DNA of 64,000 bases from Rhodocyclaceae bacterium (lineage in GTDB: Bacteria > Pseudomonadota > Gammaproteobacteria > Burkholderiales > Rhodocyclaceae), in the NCBI GenBank assembly GCA_008933825.1, contig WBUF01000001.1, positions 95,411-159,410 on the forward strand, written 5' to 3'. Positions 27,171 to 38,505 of this stretch are shown one piece after another (within the stretch, counting starts at the first letter, position 1; each line of letters begins with the position of its first letter). The notes under the pieces were generated by a model. It saw nothing but the letters and a program-made list of their open reading frames with translations, did not search any database and was not told the DNA's origin. Made by a program: the position numbers and the translations under genes.

Positions 27171-27671
27171 CTACTTGCGCTTGAGCGCCGCCAACTGTGC
27201 AAACGGCGAAGTCTGCCTCGATACGGCTGCCATCGACGGCAGCTCGCAACGCTCATGCCGCGGTGCGATCGGCAAGGCCAGCAGGATTTCCTCCTCAAAA
27301 AGGGGGACGAGGTCCAACTCGCACAACGCCTCGATCGCATCGCAGGCATCATCTTCCAGGCCGCCGACCTGGCTGTCCTCCGGCCAAGGGGCGCCCCGCT
27401 CGACCAGCATTATCCGGCTACGCTGACTCAAGGCATGCGTCAAGGCGCCCAGGCAACGCTGGCAGTTCAAGGACAAGACGCCATCCAGCCTCACCGTCAG
27501 GAAGGCATTCCTTCCGTCGGTCTCGCCCGTCACCTCATAATCGAGGCGGCCGGCCGCATCGAACAATGTATCGGCCAGTCGCGGCATCTCATCGAGTCTG
27601 AGCCGGCCTGCCAATGTTTCGTGCCGCCGTGCAAACTCAAGGCTGTCGATGATCATGCCCCGTTGCGACAT
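27171..27671 (-). CDS. yceD: YceD/DUF177 family protein
   Basis: It is the 23S rRNA accumulation factor family, found upstream of rpmF. The protein is up to 166 aa. The family Cys pair is in [12 protein letters not shown], and the acidic middle reads [23 protein letters not shown]. The predicted transcription start lies about three bases before the first ATG (27671), so either the transcript is nearly leaderless or translation starts at the ATG five codons later (27656). Confidence 0.88.
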   Translation of the reverse strand: MSQRGMIIDSLEFARRHETLAGRLRLDEMPRLADTLFDAAGRLDYEVTGETDGRNAFLTVRLDGVLSLNCQRCLGALTHALSQRSRIMLVERGAPWPEDSQVGGLEDDACDAIEALCELDLVPLFEEEILLALPIAPRHERCELPSMAAVSRQTSPFAQLAALKRK

Positions 27672-27710
27672 AAGATTGGAATGATATCATTCCATGACTT
27701 TTCCTGTCAA
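27663..27710. promoter_or_regulatory. Symmetric divergent promoter for yceD-rpmF-plsX-fab (minus) and maf (plus)
   Basis: The 18-bp perfect palindrome TGGAATGATATCATTCCA (27677-27694) contains an extended -10, TGATATCAT, readable on both strands. Plus: -35 TTGCGA (27663-27668), 16 bases, TATCAT (27685-27690). Minus: -35 TTGACA (27710-27705), 18 bases, TATCAT (27686-27681). The two -10 elements overlap almost completely, so only one direction can be open at a time. A dimeric repressor site is an alternative reading of the palindrome. Confidence 0.7.
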
Positions 27711-27740
27711 AAGAATAACATCCGAACCGCGACCTCCCCG

Positions 27741-28319
27741 ATGCGCCGCCTCGTCCTTGCTTCCACCTCGGTATTCCGCCGCGAATTGCTTGCCCGGTTG
27801 CAAATCCCGTTCGAGGTCGCCAGCCCCGAGACCGATGAAACCGAGCTGCCCGGGGAAAGCCCGGCCGCCACCGCAGAAAGGTTATCTCTCGCCAAGGCAC
27901 GGGCCGTCGCCGACCGCTTTCCAGATGCCCTGATTATCGGCAGCGACCAGGTGGCCTACCTCGACAGCCGGCGCTTCGGCAAGCCGCTGACTCATGACCG
28001 CGCCGTCGAGCAACTGTGCCTCATGCGAGGCCGCACGGTGATCTTTCACACCGGTCTATGTCTCTACAACAGCGCCAGCCGCAACAGCCAGCTCTGCGGC
28101 GTGCCAACCGAGGTAACCTTCCGCCAACTGACGGATGCGGAAATCGAGCGCTACCTGGAAAAGGAAAAGCCCTACCATTGCGCCGGCAGCGCCAAATCAG
28201 AAGGACTGGGCATTTCCCTGTTGTCGTCCATGCGCGGGGACGACCCGAATGCCCTCATCGGCCTGCCCCTCATCGCACTGTGCGGCATGCTGCGTGCGGA
28301 AGGCATTCAGGTTCCCTGA
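27741..28319 (+). CDS. maf: Maf-like nucleoside triphosphate pyrophosphatase (YceF type)
   Basis: It hydrolyses modified nucleotides such as 7-methyl-GTP in house-cleaning. The protein is 192 aa from [17 protein letters not shown]. The signature S-T-S-x2-R-x2-L is followed by [23 protein letters not shown] (catalytic Asp) and [10 protein letters not shown]. Its stop overlaps the next start by one base (TGATG). It is transcribed from the divergent promoter at 27663-27710. Confidence 0.93.
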   Translation: MRRLVLASTSVFRRELLARLQIPFEVASPETDETELPGESPAATAERLSLAKARAVADRFPDALIIGSDQVAYLDSRRFGKPLTHDRAVEQLCLMRGRTVIFHTGLCLYNSASRNSQLCGVPTEVTFRQLTDAEIERYLEKEKPYHCAGSAKSEGLGISLLSSMRGDDPNALIGLPLIALCGMLRAEGIQVP

Positions 28320-29032
28320 TGCGGGATGGCCGGCTTTTCCTTCTTCCCGTCTCCATCGGCGAAAGCCCTCCCGAAGCCGTTCTGCCGGCTGAGACGCTGC
28401 GCATCGCCCGTGAACTGGGATATTTCATCGTCGAAAATGCAAAATCGGCACGCGCCGAGCTGAAGCGCATTGGCATACGCCGTCCGATTCAGGACATTGA
28501 CATCCGCGAGCTGCCCCGCGAACCGACGTCGGCCGATCTCGACGCCTTGCTTGCACCGCTGGCGCAAGCCTGTTCCGCAGGACTGATGTCGGAAGCCGGC
28601 GCGCCGGCCGTGGCCGACCCGGGTGCCCGGCTGGTAAACGTCGCCCACGCCAGGGGCATCGTCGTGGTACCGCTGGTCGGCCCTTCCAGCCTGTTGCTGG
28701 CGCTGATGGCCTCGGGTCTGAATGGCCAGTGTTTCGCCTTTCACGGCTACCTGCCGGTTCGCGAACCCGGGCGCAGCGGTCGCATCGCCGAACTGGAAAG
28801 GGCATCGCGCCGGGAGCGGCGCACCCAGATATTCATCGAGACGCCCTACCGCAACGACGCGCTGTTGGCCGCGCTGGCGAAAACCTGCTGCCCAGACACC
28901 CTGCTCTGCCTGGCTTCGGAATTGACGACGCCCCGGGAAACGATCATGACGAAGCGGATCGACGCCTGGCGGGCCGCACCGCCCCCCGCGCTGGACAAAA
29001 GACCTACGGTATTCCTGCTGCTCGCCGGTTAG
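28319..29032 (+). CDS. SAM-dependent methyltransferase, RsmI-like tetrapyrrole-methylase fold
   Basis: The protein is 237 aa. LMSEAGAPAVADPGARLVNVA and VVPLVGPSSLLLALMASGL match the RsmI family (16S rRNA 2'-O-methylation of C1402). FIETPYRN and CLASELTTPRE are later blocks. It is shorter than full RsmI (about 280 aa), and this maf-adjacent paralog is widespread in Betaproteobacteria with an unproven target. Its stop abuts the convergent sppA-like stop with no spacer. Confidence 0.82.
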   Translation: MRDGRLFLLPVSIGESPPEAVLPAETLRIARELGYFIVENAKSARAELKRIGIRRPIQDIDIRELPREPTSADLDALLAPLAQACSAGLMSEAGAPAVADPGARLVNVAHARGIVVVPLVGPSSLLLALMASGLNGQCFAFHGYLPVREPGRSGRIAELERASRRERRTQIFIETPYRNDALLAALAKTCCPDTLLCLASELTTPRETIMTKRIDAWRAAPPPALDKRPTVFLLLAG

Positions 29033-29986
29033 CTAGCGCAGCCCGAACTTGCCGGCGGCATTCATGATGCCATCGGCCATGTCCGCGCCGAACTGCCTGG
29101 CAAAGCGCTCGGTCAGGCTGGCGCGCATCGTGTAGTCGCGTATCTCCTCGGCCTGGATCACTTCGCGCGCCACGTATTCGACGCTGCCCAGCCCGTCGGC
29201 CAGGCCGAGATCTACGCTCTTGGCGCCGGTCCACATCAGGCCGCTGAACAGATCGGGGGATTCCTTAAGGCGCTTGCCGCGCCCCTTCCTGACCACTTCG
29301 ATGAACTGCTTGTGGATGTCGTCGAGCAGCAGTTGGGCATGATGCTTGTGCTGGTCGTCCTGCGGGGAAAATGGGTCGAGAAACCCTTTGTTTTCCCCTG
29401 CCGTCAGCAGGCGACGCTCTACGCCCAGCTTGTCCATGGCGCCGGTGAAGCCGAAGCCATCCATCAGCACGCCGATCGAGCCGACGATACTGGCCTTGTC
29501 CACATAGATTTTGTCGGCTGCCGCTGCGACGTAATAGCCGCCGGAGGCGCAGACATCCTCGACCACGGCATAGAGCGGAATTTCGGGATGTTTGGCGCGC
29601 AGGCGGCGGATCTCATCGTTGATGATGCCAGACTGCACCGGGCTGCCGCCCGGGCTATTGATGCGCAGCACAACCCCGCGGGTGCCCTGATCCTTGAAGG
29701 CTGCCTGCAATGCCTCGACGATCTTCTCGGCGCTCGCCTCGCCGGTTGACTTGATGACACCGTTCAGTTGCACCAGTGCCGTATATTTCTTGCCGTCGGC
29801 CAGCTTTTCGGCAGTACTCCCCCAGTCGCCGAGAACGGCGATGAGAAAGGTCAGGTATACGAAGCCGAGGAACTTGAAGAAGATGCCCCAGCGGCGGCGG
29901 CGCTTCTGCTCGGCAAGCGTTTCCAGCGCCAGCTTCTCGACGATACGGCGCTCCCAGGCTGGATCGCCTTCGGGTTTGTCCGACAT
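29033..29986 (-). CDS. sppA: Signal peptide peptidase SppA-like S49 serine protease
   Basis: It is a membrane-anchored protease that degrades cleaved signal peptides. The protein is 317 aa, with one N-terminal membrane helix (about 32-52: WGIFFKFLGFVYLTFLIAVLG). The S49 core has LRINSPGGSPVQSG, the nucleophile Ser in VCASGGYYVAAAAD, and a Lys in the downstream RRLLTAGENKGFLDPF region. It is the single-domain form, about half the length of E. coli SppA. It lies 13 bases after the Rieske gene. Confidence 0.9.
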   Translation of the reverse strand: MSDKPEGDPAWERRIVEKLALETLAEQKRRRRWGIFFKFLGFVYLTFLIAVLGDWGSTAEKLADGKKYTALVQLNGVIKSTGEASAEKIVEALQAAFKDQGTRGVVLRINSPGGSPVQSGIINDEIRRLRAKHPEIPLYAVVEDVCASGGYYVAAAADKIYVDKASIVGSIGVLMDGFGFTGAMDKLGVERRLLTAGENKGFLDPFSPQDDQHKHHAQLLLDDIHKQFIEVVRKGRGKRLKESPDLFSGLMWTGAKSVDLGLADGLGSVEYVAREVIQAEEIRDYTMRASLTERFARQFGADMADGIMNAAGKFGLR

Positions 29987-29999
29987 GATGTTGCCGCCC

Positions 30000-30341
30000 T
30001 TATTTCAAATAGATACAGCCGTCCTGCTCGACAACCTCAACCGGTTCCAGCCGCGCGCCGCGACACGGGCCGGCAATGCATTCTCCGGTTTCGGGCCGAT
30101 ACACGGCACCATGGGTCGCGCAAATCAAGTATAGCCCGGAATCGTCGAAGAACTCGCCGGGTCGCCAGTCCATCTCGATGCCGATGTGGGCGCAGCGATT
30201 GACGTAGCCATACACGCGGCCGCGGTGCCGTATCACGAAGCCCGACTTTTCCCCGTGCGCAGTCGGGACATCGAAGCGCACGCCCCTGCTGCCGTCGGCC
30301 AGTTCCGCGCCGGCGCAGATCAACCGTTGCGCTTCAGCCAT
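30000..30341 (-). CDS. Rieske [2Fe-2S] domain protein
   Basis: The protein is 113 aa with a single Rieske domain. Cluster ligands are seen as CAHIG (C-x-H) and LICATHGAVY (C-x2-H), 17 residues apart, with a following GECIAGPC loop. There is no membrane segment. The small soluble form resembles ferredoxins of oxygenases, but the neighbours are rluC, HAD phosphatase and SppA, a conserved Betaproteobacterial order of unknown meaning. Its 5' end overlaps the HAD gene by 22 bases. Confidence 0.85.
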   Translation of the reverse strand: MAEAQRLICAGAELADGSRGVRFDVPTAHGEKSGFVIRHRGRVYGYVNRCAHIGIEMDWRPGEFFDDSGLYLICATHGAVYRPETGECIAGPCRGARLEPVEVVEQDGCIYLK

Positions 30342-30976
30342 TCCGCCAGTTCGTGAAATTCATCGAAGCAGCCCAGCGGCCGCTCCGCTTCGAGCGCCGG
30401 GCGCGGGTGGGCGCCATAGCCGACTGCCAGCGCCCCTACACCGGCATTGCGGGCCATCCGCAGGTCATGCGTCGTGTCGCCGATCATCAGCGTCCGCCCG
30501 GGTTCGGCAGCCAGTTCGGACATGATCTCCAGCAGCATGTCCGGCGCGGGTTTCGAGGCGCACTCATCGGCGCAGCGCGTGGCATGGAAAAAATCCTTGA
30601 GACCGGATGCGGCCAGTGCGCGATTCAGGCCAAGACGGCTCTTGCCGGTGGCCACCCCCAGCAGATAACCCGCGTCGGCCAGTTCCTCGACCAGTTCGCG
30701 CGCACCGTCGAACAGGCACAGTTCATGATCCTGGGCAAGGTAATGATGGCGATAACGCTCCGCGACCTGGCGATAATCATCGACCGGTACGCCAGGCAGG
30801 GCCTGCGACAGCGCATCATGCAGACCCAGGCCGATCACCTGACGCGCCGCCGCGTCATCGGGCGGTTCGAGACCGAGATCGCGCGCTGCAGACTGGATGC
30901 TGGCGACGATCGCCGCCGCCGAATCCAGCAGCGTGCCGTCCCAGTCAAACACCACCAGGCGATAATTCCGCACCAT
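30320..30976 (-). CDS. gph: HAD-family phosphatase, phosphoglycolate phosphatase-like
   Basis: The protein is 218 aa. HAD motif I is VFDWDGTLLDS, motif II is in VATGKSR, and motif IV is MIGDTTHDLRMA. The cap domain (about 15-85) is of the Gph type. The substrate is not proven by sequence. Its start lies 32 bases inside the rluC end. Confidence 0.8.
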   Translation of the reverse strand: MVRNYRLVVFDWDGTLLDSAAAIVASIQSAARDLGLEPPDDAAARQVIGLGLHDALSQALPGVPVDDYRQVAERYRHHYLAQDHELCLFDGARELVEELADAGYLLGVATGKSRLGLNRALAASGLKDFFHATRCADECASKPAPDMLLEIMSELAAEPGRTLMIGDTTHDLRMARNAGVGALAVGYGAHPRPALEAERPLGCFDEFHELAEWLKRNG

Positions 30977-31922
30977 AGTCCCGTCTTTCGTTGTCTTCGA
31001 GCCGCCGCAGGAAGGCCGTCAGTTCCGCCGGCAGGCCGGATGCCAGATCCAGGCGCTCGCCCGTCATCGGATGGTTCAGCGACAGCTTTGCGGCATGCAG
31101 GAACATGCGGCCGAGCCCCTGCTTCTGCAAGGCCTTGTTGAGCGCAAAATCACCGTATTTGTCGTCACCGCACAGCGGAAAACCGAGGTGGGAAAGATGC
31201 ACCCGGATCTGATGGGTGCGCCCGGTCTCGAGCTCCACCTCGACCAGGCTGAAGTTCTCCCAGCGGCCAAGCAGCCGCACGATGCTGTGCGCCGCCTTGC
31301 CTTCCCGCGACACGCTTACACGGCGCTCGCCTTCCCCGGTCAGGTATTTGTGCAAGGCCAGCCGGACATGCCGCTCGGGCGCCTGCCAGCGCCCCCTGAC
31401 CAGCGCCAGATAGCGCTTTTCGATCCCCCCCGTCCTGAACAGGTCATGCAGCGCCGTCAGCACCGCGCGCTTCTTGGCGACCAGCAGCAGGCCGGAGGTT
31501 TCCCGATCGAGCCGATGCGCGAGCTCGAGAAAACGGGCTTGCGGCCTCTGCTGGCGCAATTGCTCGATGACGCCGAAGCTCACCCCGCTGCCGCCATGCA
31601 CGGCCATGCCGGCCGGCTTGTCAATCACCAGCAGGGCGTCGTCCTCGTGGACGATGCGGTAAGATCGGCCGACAGGCACCGCGGGTTTCGCTGCCGGTCG
31701 CAACCGGACGGGGGGAATGCGCACCTCGTCGCCGACTTGCAAGCGGTACTCCGGACCGACGCGCTTGCTGTTTACCCGCACCTCCCCGCTGCGCAGGATG
31801 CGATAGACGTGGCATTTCGGCACGCCCTTGCAGACGCGCAGCAGATAATTGTCGATGCGCTGGCCATCCGTTTCCTCGCCGATTTGCTGACGCGTCACGG
31901 AGGCTTTGCTTAACTCCTTCAT
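30945..31922 (-). CDS. rluC: 23S rRNA pseudouridine synthase (955/2504/2580)
   Basis: The protein is 325 aa from MKELSKASV. An S4 domain (ILRSGEVRVNSKRVGPEYRLQ) precedes the RluA-type catalytic domain with LAHRLDRETSGLLLVAKKR, where the Asp is catalytic, and GRTHQIRVHLSHLGFP. It is divergent from rne, the usual partner. The 371-base spacer (31923-32293) carries no gene that I can see. Confidence 0.93.
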   Translation of the reverse strand: MKELSKASVTRQQIGEETDGQRIDNYLLRVCKGVPKCHVYRILRSGEVRVNSKRVGPEYRLQVGDEVRIPPVRLRPAAKPAVPVGRSYRIVHEDDALLVIDKPAGMAVHGGSGVSFGVIEQLRQQRPQARFLELAHRLDRETSGLLLVAKKRAVLTALHDLFRTGGIEKRYLALVRGRWQAPERHVRLALHKYLTGEGERRVSVSREGKAAHSIVRLLGRWENFSLVEVELETGRTHQIRVHLSHLGFPLCGDDKYGDFALNKALQKQGLGRMFLHAAKLSLNHPMTGERLDLASGLPAELTAFLRRLEDNERRDYGAELSPGGV

Positions 31923-32259
31923 TTTGAATATACTGCCGGCTGGTTTGCCCATTCCGGGGGCTGGCCATGAAGAATAATTCATGGATGGTTCCGGGTGCGC
32001 GCCCCATGACCCGAAGCGGCATCGGCCGGCGCGACGGAATGCTGTCGATGCTTAGATACCCGCAAACCGCAAAAGGTTAATTCGCTCACCGCAAGCAGCG
32101 ATACTACTTGAAATGCGCGCAGCAAGCACACGTGGAACACGCGGTCCTGATGGCAACCCTCAGGACGAACAGACAACACCGACATTAGTTTGCCCCGTAC
32201 ATCCTTGATGATTTCGAAACAGCCAAACTAATACAATCCGTCTGAACCGGATGCGGTTT

Positions 32260-32293
32260 GTCTTCCCGTGTTTGCGCGCGGGAGAACAAAACG
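32260..32293 (+). promoter_or_regulatory. rne leader, possible stem masking the ribosome site
   Basis: The 31923-32293 spacer has no coding sequence. Just before rne, TCTTCCCG and CGGGAGA can pair across a short loop, which would bury the GGGAG ribosome site. A long leader used for autoregulation is known for rne in other Proteobacteria; here it is only a suggestion. Confidence 0.3.
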
Positions 32294-34960
32294 ATGAAAC
32301 GCATGCTGTTCAATGCGACGCAGGCCGAGGAACTCCGCGTCGCGATCGTCGATGGCCAGAAACTGATCGACCTCGACATCGAATCGGCCGCCAAGGAACA
32401 ACGCAAGAGCAACATCTACAAGGCGGTAATCACCCGCATCGAGCCAAGCCTCGAGGCGGCCTTCGTCGATTACGGCGCCGAACGCCACGGTTTCCTGCCC
32501 TTCAAGGAAGTCTCGCGAGCCTATTTCAGGGAAGGCGTCGAGCCGAATCGCGCCACGATCAAGGAAGCCCTCAAGGAAGGCCAGGAGCTCATCGTCCAGG
32601 TAGACAAGGACGAGCGCGGCAACAAGGGCGCCGCGCTCACCACCTTCATCTCGCTGGCAGGCCGCTACCTGGTCTTGATGCCGAACAACCCGCGCGGCGG
32701 CGGCGTCTCGCGCCGCATCGAGGGCGAAGACCGCAACGAACTGCGCGAAACCATGGATCAGCTCGACGTGCCGCAGGGCATGAGCCTGATTGCCCGCACC
32801 GCCGGCATCGGCCGCACCGCGGAAGAGTTGCAGTGGGACCTCAACTATCTGATGCAGCTGTGGCGCGCCATCGACGGGGCGGCCAACAGCCAGAAGGGGG
32901 CCTTCCTCATCTATCAGGAAGGCAGCCTGGTCATCCGCGCCATCCGCGACTACTTCCAGCCGGACATCGGCGAGATCCTGATCGATACCGACGACATTTA
33001 CGAGCAAGCCCAGCAGTTCATGAGCCACGTCATGCCGGGCAACGTGGCGCGCGTGAAGCGCTACCGGGACGACGTGCCGCTGTTCTCGCGCTTCCAGATC
33101 GAGCACCAGATCGAGACGGCCTTCGGCCGCCAGGTCAGCCTGCCTTCGGGCGGCGCCATCGTCGTGGACCACACCGAGGCGCTGGTGGCCGTAGACGTCA
33201 ACTCGGGGCGCGCCACGCGCGGCGCCGACATCGAGGAGACCGCACTGCGCACCAACCTGGAGGCGGCGGACGAGATTGCCCGCCAGCTGCGCCTGCGCGA
33301 CCTCGGCGGCCTGATCGTCATCGACTTCATCGACATGGAGAGCCCGCGCGCCCAGCGCGAGGTGGAGAATCGCCTGCGCGACGCCCTGCACTATGACCGC
33401 GCGCGCGTCCAGACCGGCAAGATCTCCCGCTTCGGCCTGATGGAACTGTCCCGCCAGCGCCTGCGGCCGGCGCTGGCCGAGATGACCTACATCCCCTGCC
33501 CGCGCTGCACCGGCACTGGCCACATCCGCAGCACCGAATCGGCCGCCCTGCACATCCTGCGCATCCTCGAGGAGGAGGCGATGAAGGAGAACACCGGCGC
33601 CGTGCACGTGCAGATCCCGGTCGACGTCGCCACCTTCCTGCTCAACGAGAAGCGCGACGACATCCGCACCATCGAGCTGCGCCACAAGGTGAATCTGGTG
33701 CTGATCCCGAACATCCACCTGGAGACGCCGGCCCACGAGATCGCGCGCCTGCGCCACGACCAGCTGAACCAGGAAGACCAGATCCCGCCGAGCTACAAGA
33801 TGGTCGAAGCGCCGCCAACCGAGGCCTACCAGCCGCCCTCGGCGCAGACCGAGTCGCGGCCTGGCCGGCCCGAGGCGGCCGTCAAGGGCATCACCCCGGC
33901 CCAGCCGGCGCCGGTGGTCGAGCCCAGGCCGGTCGTCGCGCCAGTTGCTGCCGCGCCTGCAGCAGCGCAACCCGGCATCATCGAAAAAATCTTCGGCTGG
34001 TTCCGCGGCAACCGCCAGGCCGAGCCTGCGCCGGAGGAAAAGTCAGTCTCGCCGGCACGGCGCGAACGCGAGCCCTCCCGCGAAGGCCGCGACGACCGCG
34101 GCCGCGGCCGGGGCCGTGGCGGGCGCGGTGAGCGCGGGCGCCAGGAACCACGCGAACGCCAGGAGCAGCAGCGCAGCCAGCAGACCCGTCCGGAGCAGGA
34201 GTCGCGCGGCGAACGCCGGCCCCGCCAGGACAGACCCGAACGCCCGGAACGGGCCGAGCGCGGAGAAAAGCAGCCGGGGCAGGAGGCGCGCCAGCCCAGG
34301 CAAGCGCGCCAGACCGAGCCCCGCCAGGCCGAGACTCAGCCCACCCCGGTGACCGGCGCGCTGGAATCCCCCGGCCCCGGTTCCGAATCGCTGCAGGAAG
34401 AGCGCCGTGGCCGCCGCGGCCGCAGGGGACGCGGGCGGGAGCGCGGTGAGCGCCGCAGCGAAGGTCAGCCAACCGAGGCAGCGGAAAGCCAGGCGCTCGC
34501 ACCAGCCGATGCCGGGAACACGACGCCCGCTGCGGAACAGGCCCTACTGGCGTTTGAACCCGTTGCACCGGCCGAAGCCGAAGCAGGGCCGTTCGAAGCA
34601 GCCCCGGCCCCGGTACCGCTGGCTGTCGAAGCACCAGCTGTCGAGACCGCCGCAGCCGAACTTGCCGCGCCACCCGTTCCGGTCGCACCCCCTCTGATCG
34701 AAACGGCGCCAGCTCCTGCGCCGGCCGTGGCTATCGAGCCGATGTCCATTCCGGCCGATCTGCCCGTCCTCCCTCCTGCCCAGTCACGGGCGGATCTGAC
34801 CGTCGCACTGCAGGAAAGCGGTCTGGTGATGGTGGAAACCAGCCGGGACAGGTCGCCCGCGGCAATGCCGTCAGAACCGGAAATCCGCCTCGGACGCAAA
34901 CTCAGGCAGCCGGTCGCGCCGAGCAGCGAGCCGATGATTCAGGTCGAAACCCGCAAGTAA
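32294..34960 (+). CDS. rne: Ribonuclease E
   Basis: It is the endonuclease that scaffolds the RNA degradosome. The protein is 888 aa from [21 protein letters not shown], with GGGAG upstream. The S1 domain is at about 36-118. The DNase I-like catalytic part contains [20 protein letters not shown] and [17 protein letters not shown]. The zinc-link CPRCTGTG lies at about residues 402-409. The C-terminal 380 residues are unstructured: Arg/Glu/Gln-rich RNA-binding stretches, then Pro/Ala/Glu-rich repeats. Smaller RNase G would lack this tail. The gene ends 18 bases before a bidirectional terminator. Confidence 0.95.
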   Translation: MKRMLFNATQAEELRVAIVDGQKLIDLDIESAAKEQRKSNIYKAVITRIEPSLEAAFVDYGAERHGFLPFKEVSRAYFREGVEPNRATIKEALKEGQELIVQVDKDERGNKGAALTTFISLAGRYLVLMPNNPRGGGVSRRIEGEDRNELRETMDQLDVPQGMSLIARTAGIGRTAEELQWDLNYLMQLWRAIDGAANSQKGAFLIYQEGSLVIRAIRDYFQPDIGEILIDTDDIYEQAQQFMSHVMPGNVARVKRYRDDVPLFSRFQIEHQIETAFGRQVSLPSGGAIVVDHTEALVAVDVNSGRATRGADIEETALRTNLEAADEIARQLRLRDLGGLIVIDFIDMESPRAQREVENRLRDALHYDRARVQTGKISRFGLMELSRQRLRPALAEMTYIPCPRCTGTGHIRSTESAALHILRILEEEAMKENTGAVHVQIPVDVATFLLNEKRDDIRTIELRHKVNLVLIPNIHLETPAHEIARLRHDQLNQEDQIPPSYKMVEAPPTEAYQPPSAQTESRPGRPEAAVKGITPAQPAPVVEPRPVVAPVAAAPAAAQPGIIEKIFGWFRGNRQAEPAPEEKSVSPARREREPSREGRDDRGRGRGRGGRGERGRQEPRERQEQQRSQQTRPEQESRGERRPRQDRPERPERAERGEKQPGQEARQPRQARQTEPRQAETQPTPVTGALESPGPGSESLQEERRGRRGRRGRGRERGERRSEGQPTEAAESQALAPADAGNTTPAAEQALLAFEPVAPAEAEAGPFEAAPAPVPLAVEAPAVETAAAELAAPPVPVAPPLIETAPAPAPAVAIEPMSIPADLPVLPPAQSRADLTVALQESGLVMVETSRDRSPAAMPSEPEIRLGRKLRQPVAPSSEPMIQVETRK

Positions 34961-34978
34961 GAAGCCGCTCAAATCCTG

Positions 34979-35010
34979 AAAAAAAGCCAGCTCAACGCTG
35001 GCTTTTTTTC
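34979..35010. terminator. Bidirectional Rho-independent terminator between rne and the phosphatase gene
   Basis: The stem is GCCAGC (34986-34991)/GCTGGC (34997-35002) with loop TCAAC. An A-run lies before it and a T-run after it, so it can end transcripts from both sides. Confidence 0.85.
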
Positions 35011-35470
35011 TTCTCCAGCAGGATATCGAGGAGCCCCTGGCTGGCATCCTCGGCCATGTCGAGCACCAGTTCGAAGCCGCGCTCGCCACCGTAATAGGGA
35101 TCGGGCATCTCCTCGGTCTCGAACCGCCTCGCGTAATGCATGAACATGCCGAGCTTGTGATGGTGCTCGGGCCGCGCTCCGCGCCTGAGCAAGGCAAAAT
35201 TGTCCCGATCCATTGCCAGCAGGAGGTCGAAGCGCTCGAAGTCCTCCGGAATCACCTTGCGTGCGCGCCGGGCCGACAGGTCAATGCCGCGCCGCAGGGC
35301 GGCCTCGCATGTCCGGGAATCCGGGCGCTCGCCCTCGTGATAGCCGTGCGTACCAGCAGAGTCTACTTTAAATAGCTTTTCTATCTTATTGTCAATAATC
35401 ATTTTTTTAAATACTCCTTCGGCCGTTGGCGAACGGCAGATATTACCCATGCAGACGAACAGGATGCGAC

Positions 35471-35474
<4 letters not shown>
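34992..35474 (-). CDS. Low-molecular-weight protein tyrosine phosphatase
   Basis: The protein is 160 aa. The phosphate loop CMGNICRSP (C8-x5-R14) and the acid loop MPDPYYGG are complete. The stop codon and the last codons (KKKSQR) lie inside the terminator hairpin, so the last codons of this gene form part of its own transcription terminator. The ATG overlaps the uvrB stop by four bases. LMW-PTPs often regulate exopolysaccharide kinases or arsenate response; no such genes are nearby. Confidence 0.92.
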
Positions 35475-37522
<2,048 letters not shown>

Positions 37523-37552
37523 ATGTCGGTGCGGAGGATGCGAGTGGGAATT

Positions 37553-38431
37553 TTAGCCCGGCGCTGGCTCGCGCGCCTCCAGTTTCCCGGAGAACAGGCT
37601 CGCGGCAACGATTATCGCGCCGCCGAGCCACTCCTGCGCGGTCATCTCCTCCCCGGCCAGCAGCCAGGAAGACAGCGCCGCCGCCACCAGCTCGAAAAGG
37701 AAGATGACGATGGCGCGGCTGGCCGTCGTGTGGGTCAGTCCATACTGGACGAACAGGTTTGTCGTCAGCAGCACCAGGCCCACCACGATGAGCAGCAGCC
37801 AGGCCGGCGCCGGCGGCACGGCCAGGCGGGCCGGCTCGAAGGGCAGCGCGACGAGTCCGACCACCGCCACGCCGGCGAACACCGCCATCGATTTCAGCTC
37901 GATGGACAGATCATGCGCCTTGCGGATCAGCACGTTGGCCAGAGCGAACAGGAAGCCGGCAGCAAGTCCGATCCATTCCGCGCCGTTCGCCGGCAGTGGC
38001 CAGCCCAGGCTCGGCTGCCACAGCATGACGACTGCGCCGGCCAGCGACAGCAAGATCACCGCCGTGCCGGGGAGACTGACTTTTTCCCGCAGCAGCAGGC
38101 GGGCCAGCAGCACGGTCCACAGCGGCGACAGGTAGAACAGCAGCAGCACGCGCATTACTTCGCCGCGCACCGTGGCGATGACATAGCCCAGGTTGCAGCC
38201 GCCGGCAGCGAGCGCGATCAGCAGCAGCATCCCGCCCGGCCTGGCCCCCGCCAGGCGCTGGCGCAGCAGCGGGAATCCGAGCAACAGGGCAACCAGATAG
38301 CTCAGGATCGCGGCCAGGGCGGGCGGCACGGCCAGGTCCTCCAGCACGCGATACGGATGCCAGATCAGTCCCCAGACGGTGGCGCCGGCCAGCAGCGAGA
38401 CCAGGGCGACGGTGTTTTTGTTGGCCGACAT
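37553..38431 (-). CDS. EamA/DMT-family transporter, ten membrane segments
   Basis: The protein is 292 aa with two EamA repeats (about 8-140 and 155-285), each of five hydrophobic helices. The first half contains YLVALLLGFPLLRQRL and the end of the first repeat FLYLSPLWTVLLARLLLREKVS. Substrates of this family (amino acids, metabolites, nucleotide sugars) cannot be told from sequence. It is divergent from dapC, whose promoter overlaps its start codon region. Confidence 0.85.
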   Translation of the reverse strand: MSANKNTVALVSLLAGATVWGLIWHPYRVLEDLAVPPALAAILSYLVALLLGFPLLRQRLAGARPGGMLLLIALAAGGCNLGYVIATVRGEVMRVLLLFYLSPLWTVLLARLLLREKVSLPGTAVILLSLAGAVVMLWQPSLGWPLPANGAEWIGLAAGFLFALANVLIRKAHDLSIELKSMAVFAGVAVVGLVALPFEPARLAVPPAPAWLLLIVVGLVLLTTNLFVQYGLTHTTASRAIVIFLFELVAAALSSWLLAGEEMTAQEWLGGAIIVAASLFSGKLEAREPAPG

Positions 38432-38450
38432 GCAAGGGCCTGCTTATAAT
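38421..38450 (+). promoter_or_regulatory. Promoter of dapC
   Basis: TTGGCC (38421-38426), 18 bases, TATAAT (38445-38450). The predicted start is about 48 bases before the dapC GTG codon. Confidence 0.55.
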
Positions 38451-38505
38451 CCGGTTTTGCCAGAGAAAAAAGGCGACGGCCGATCCGCCCAGCCGCCGCT
38501 TCGAC

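Noticed and set aside
32228..33970. A 580-codon minus-strand frame opposite rne
   Set aside because: The composition is that of antisense GC-rich DNA, and the RNase E frame is complete and clearly real.
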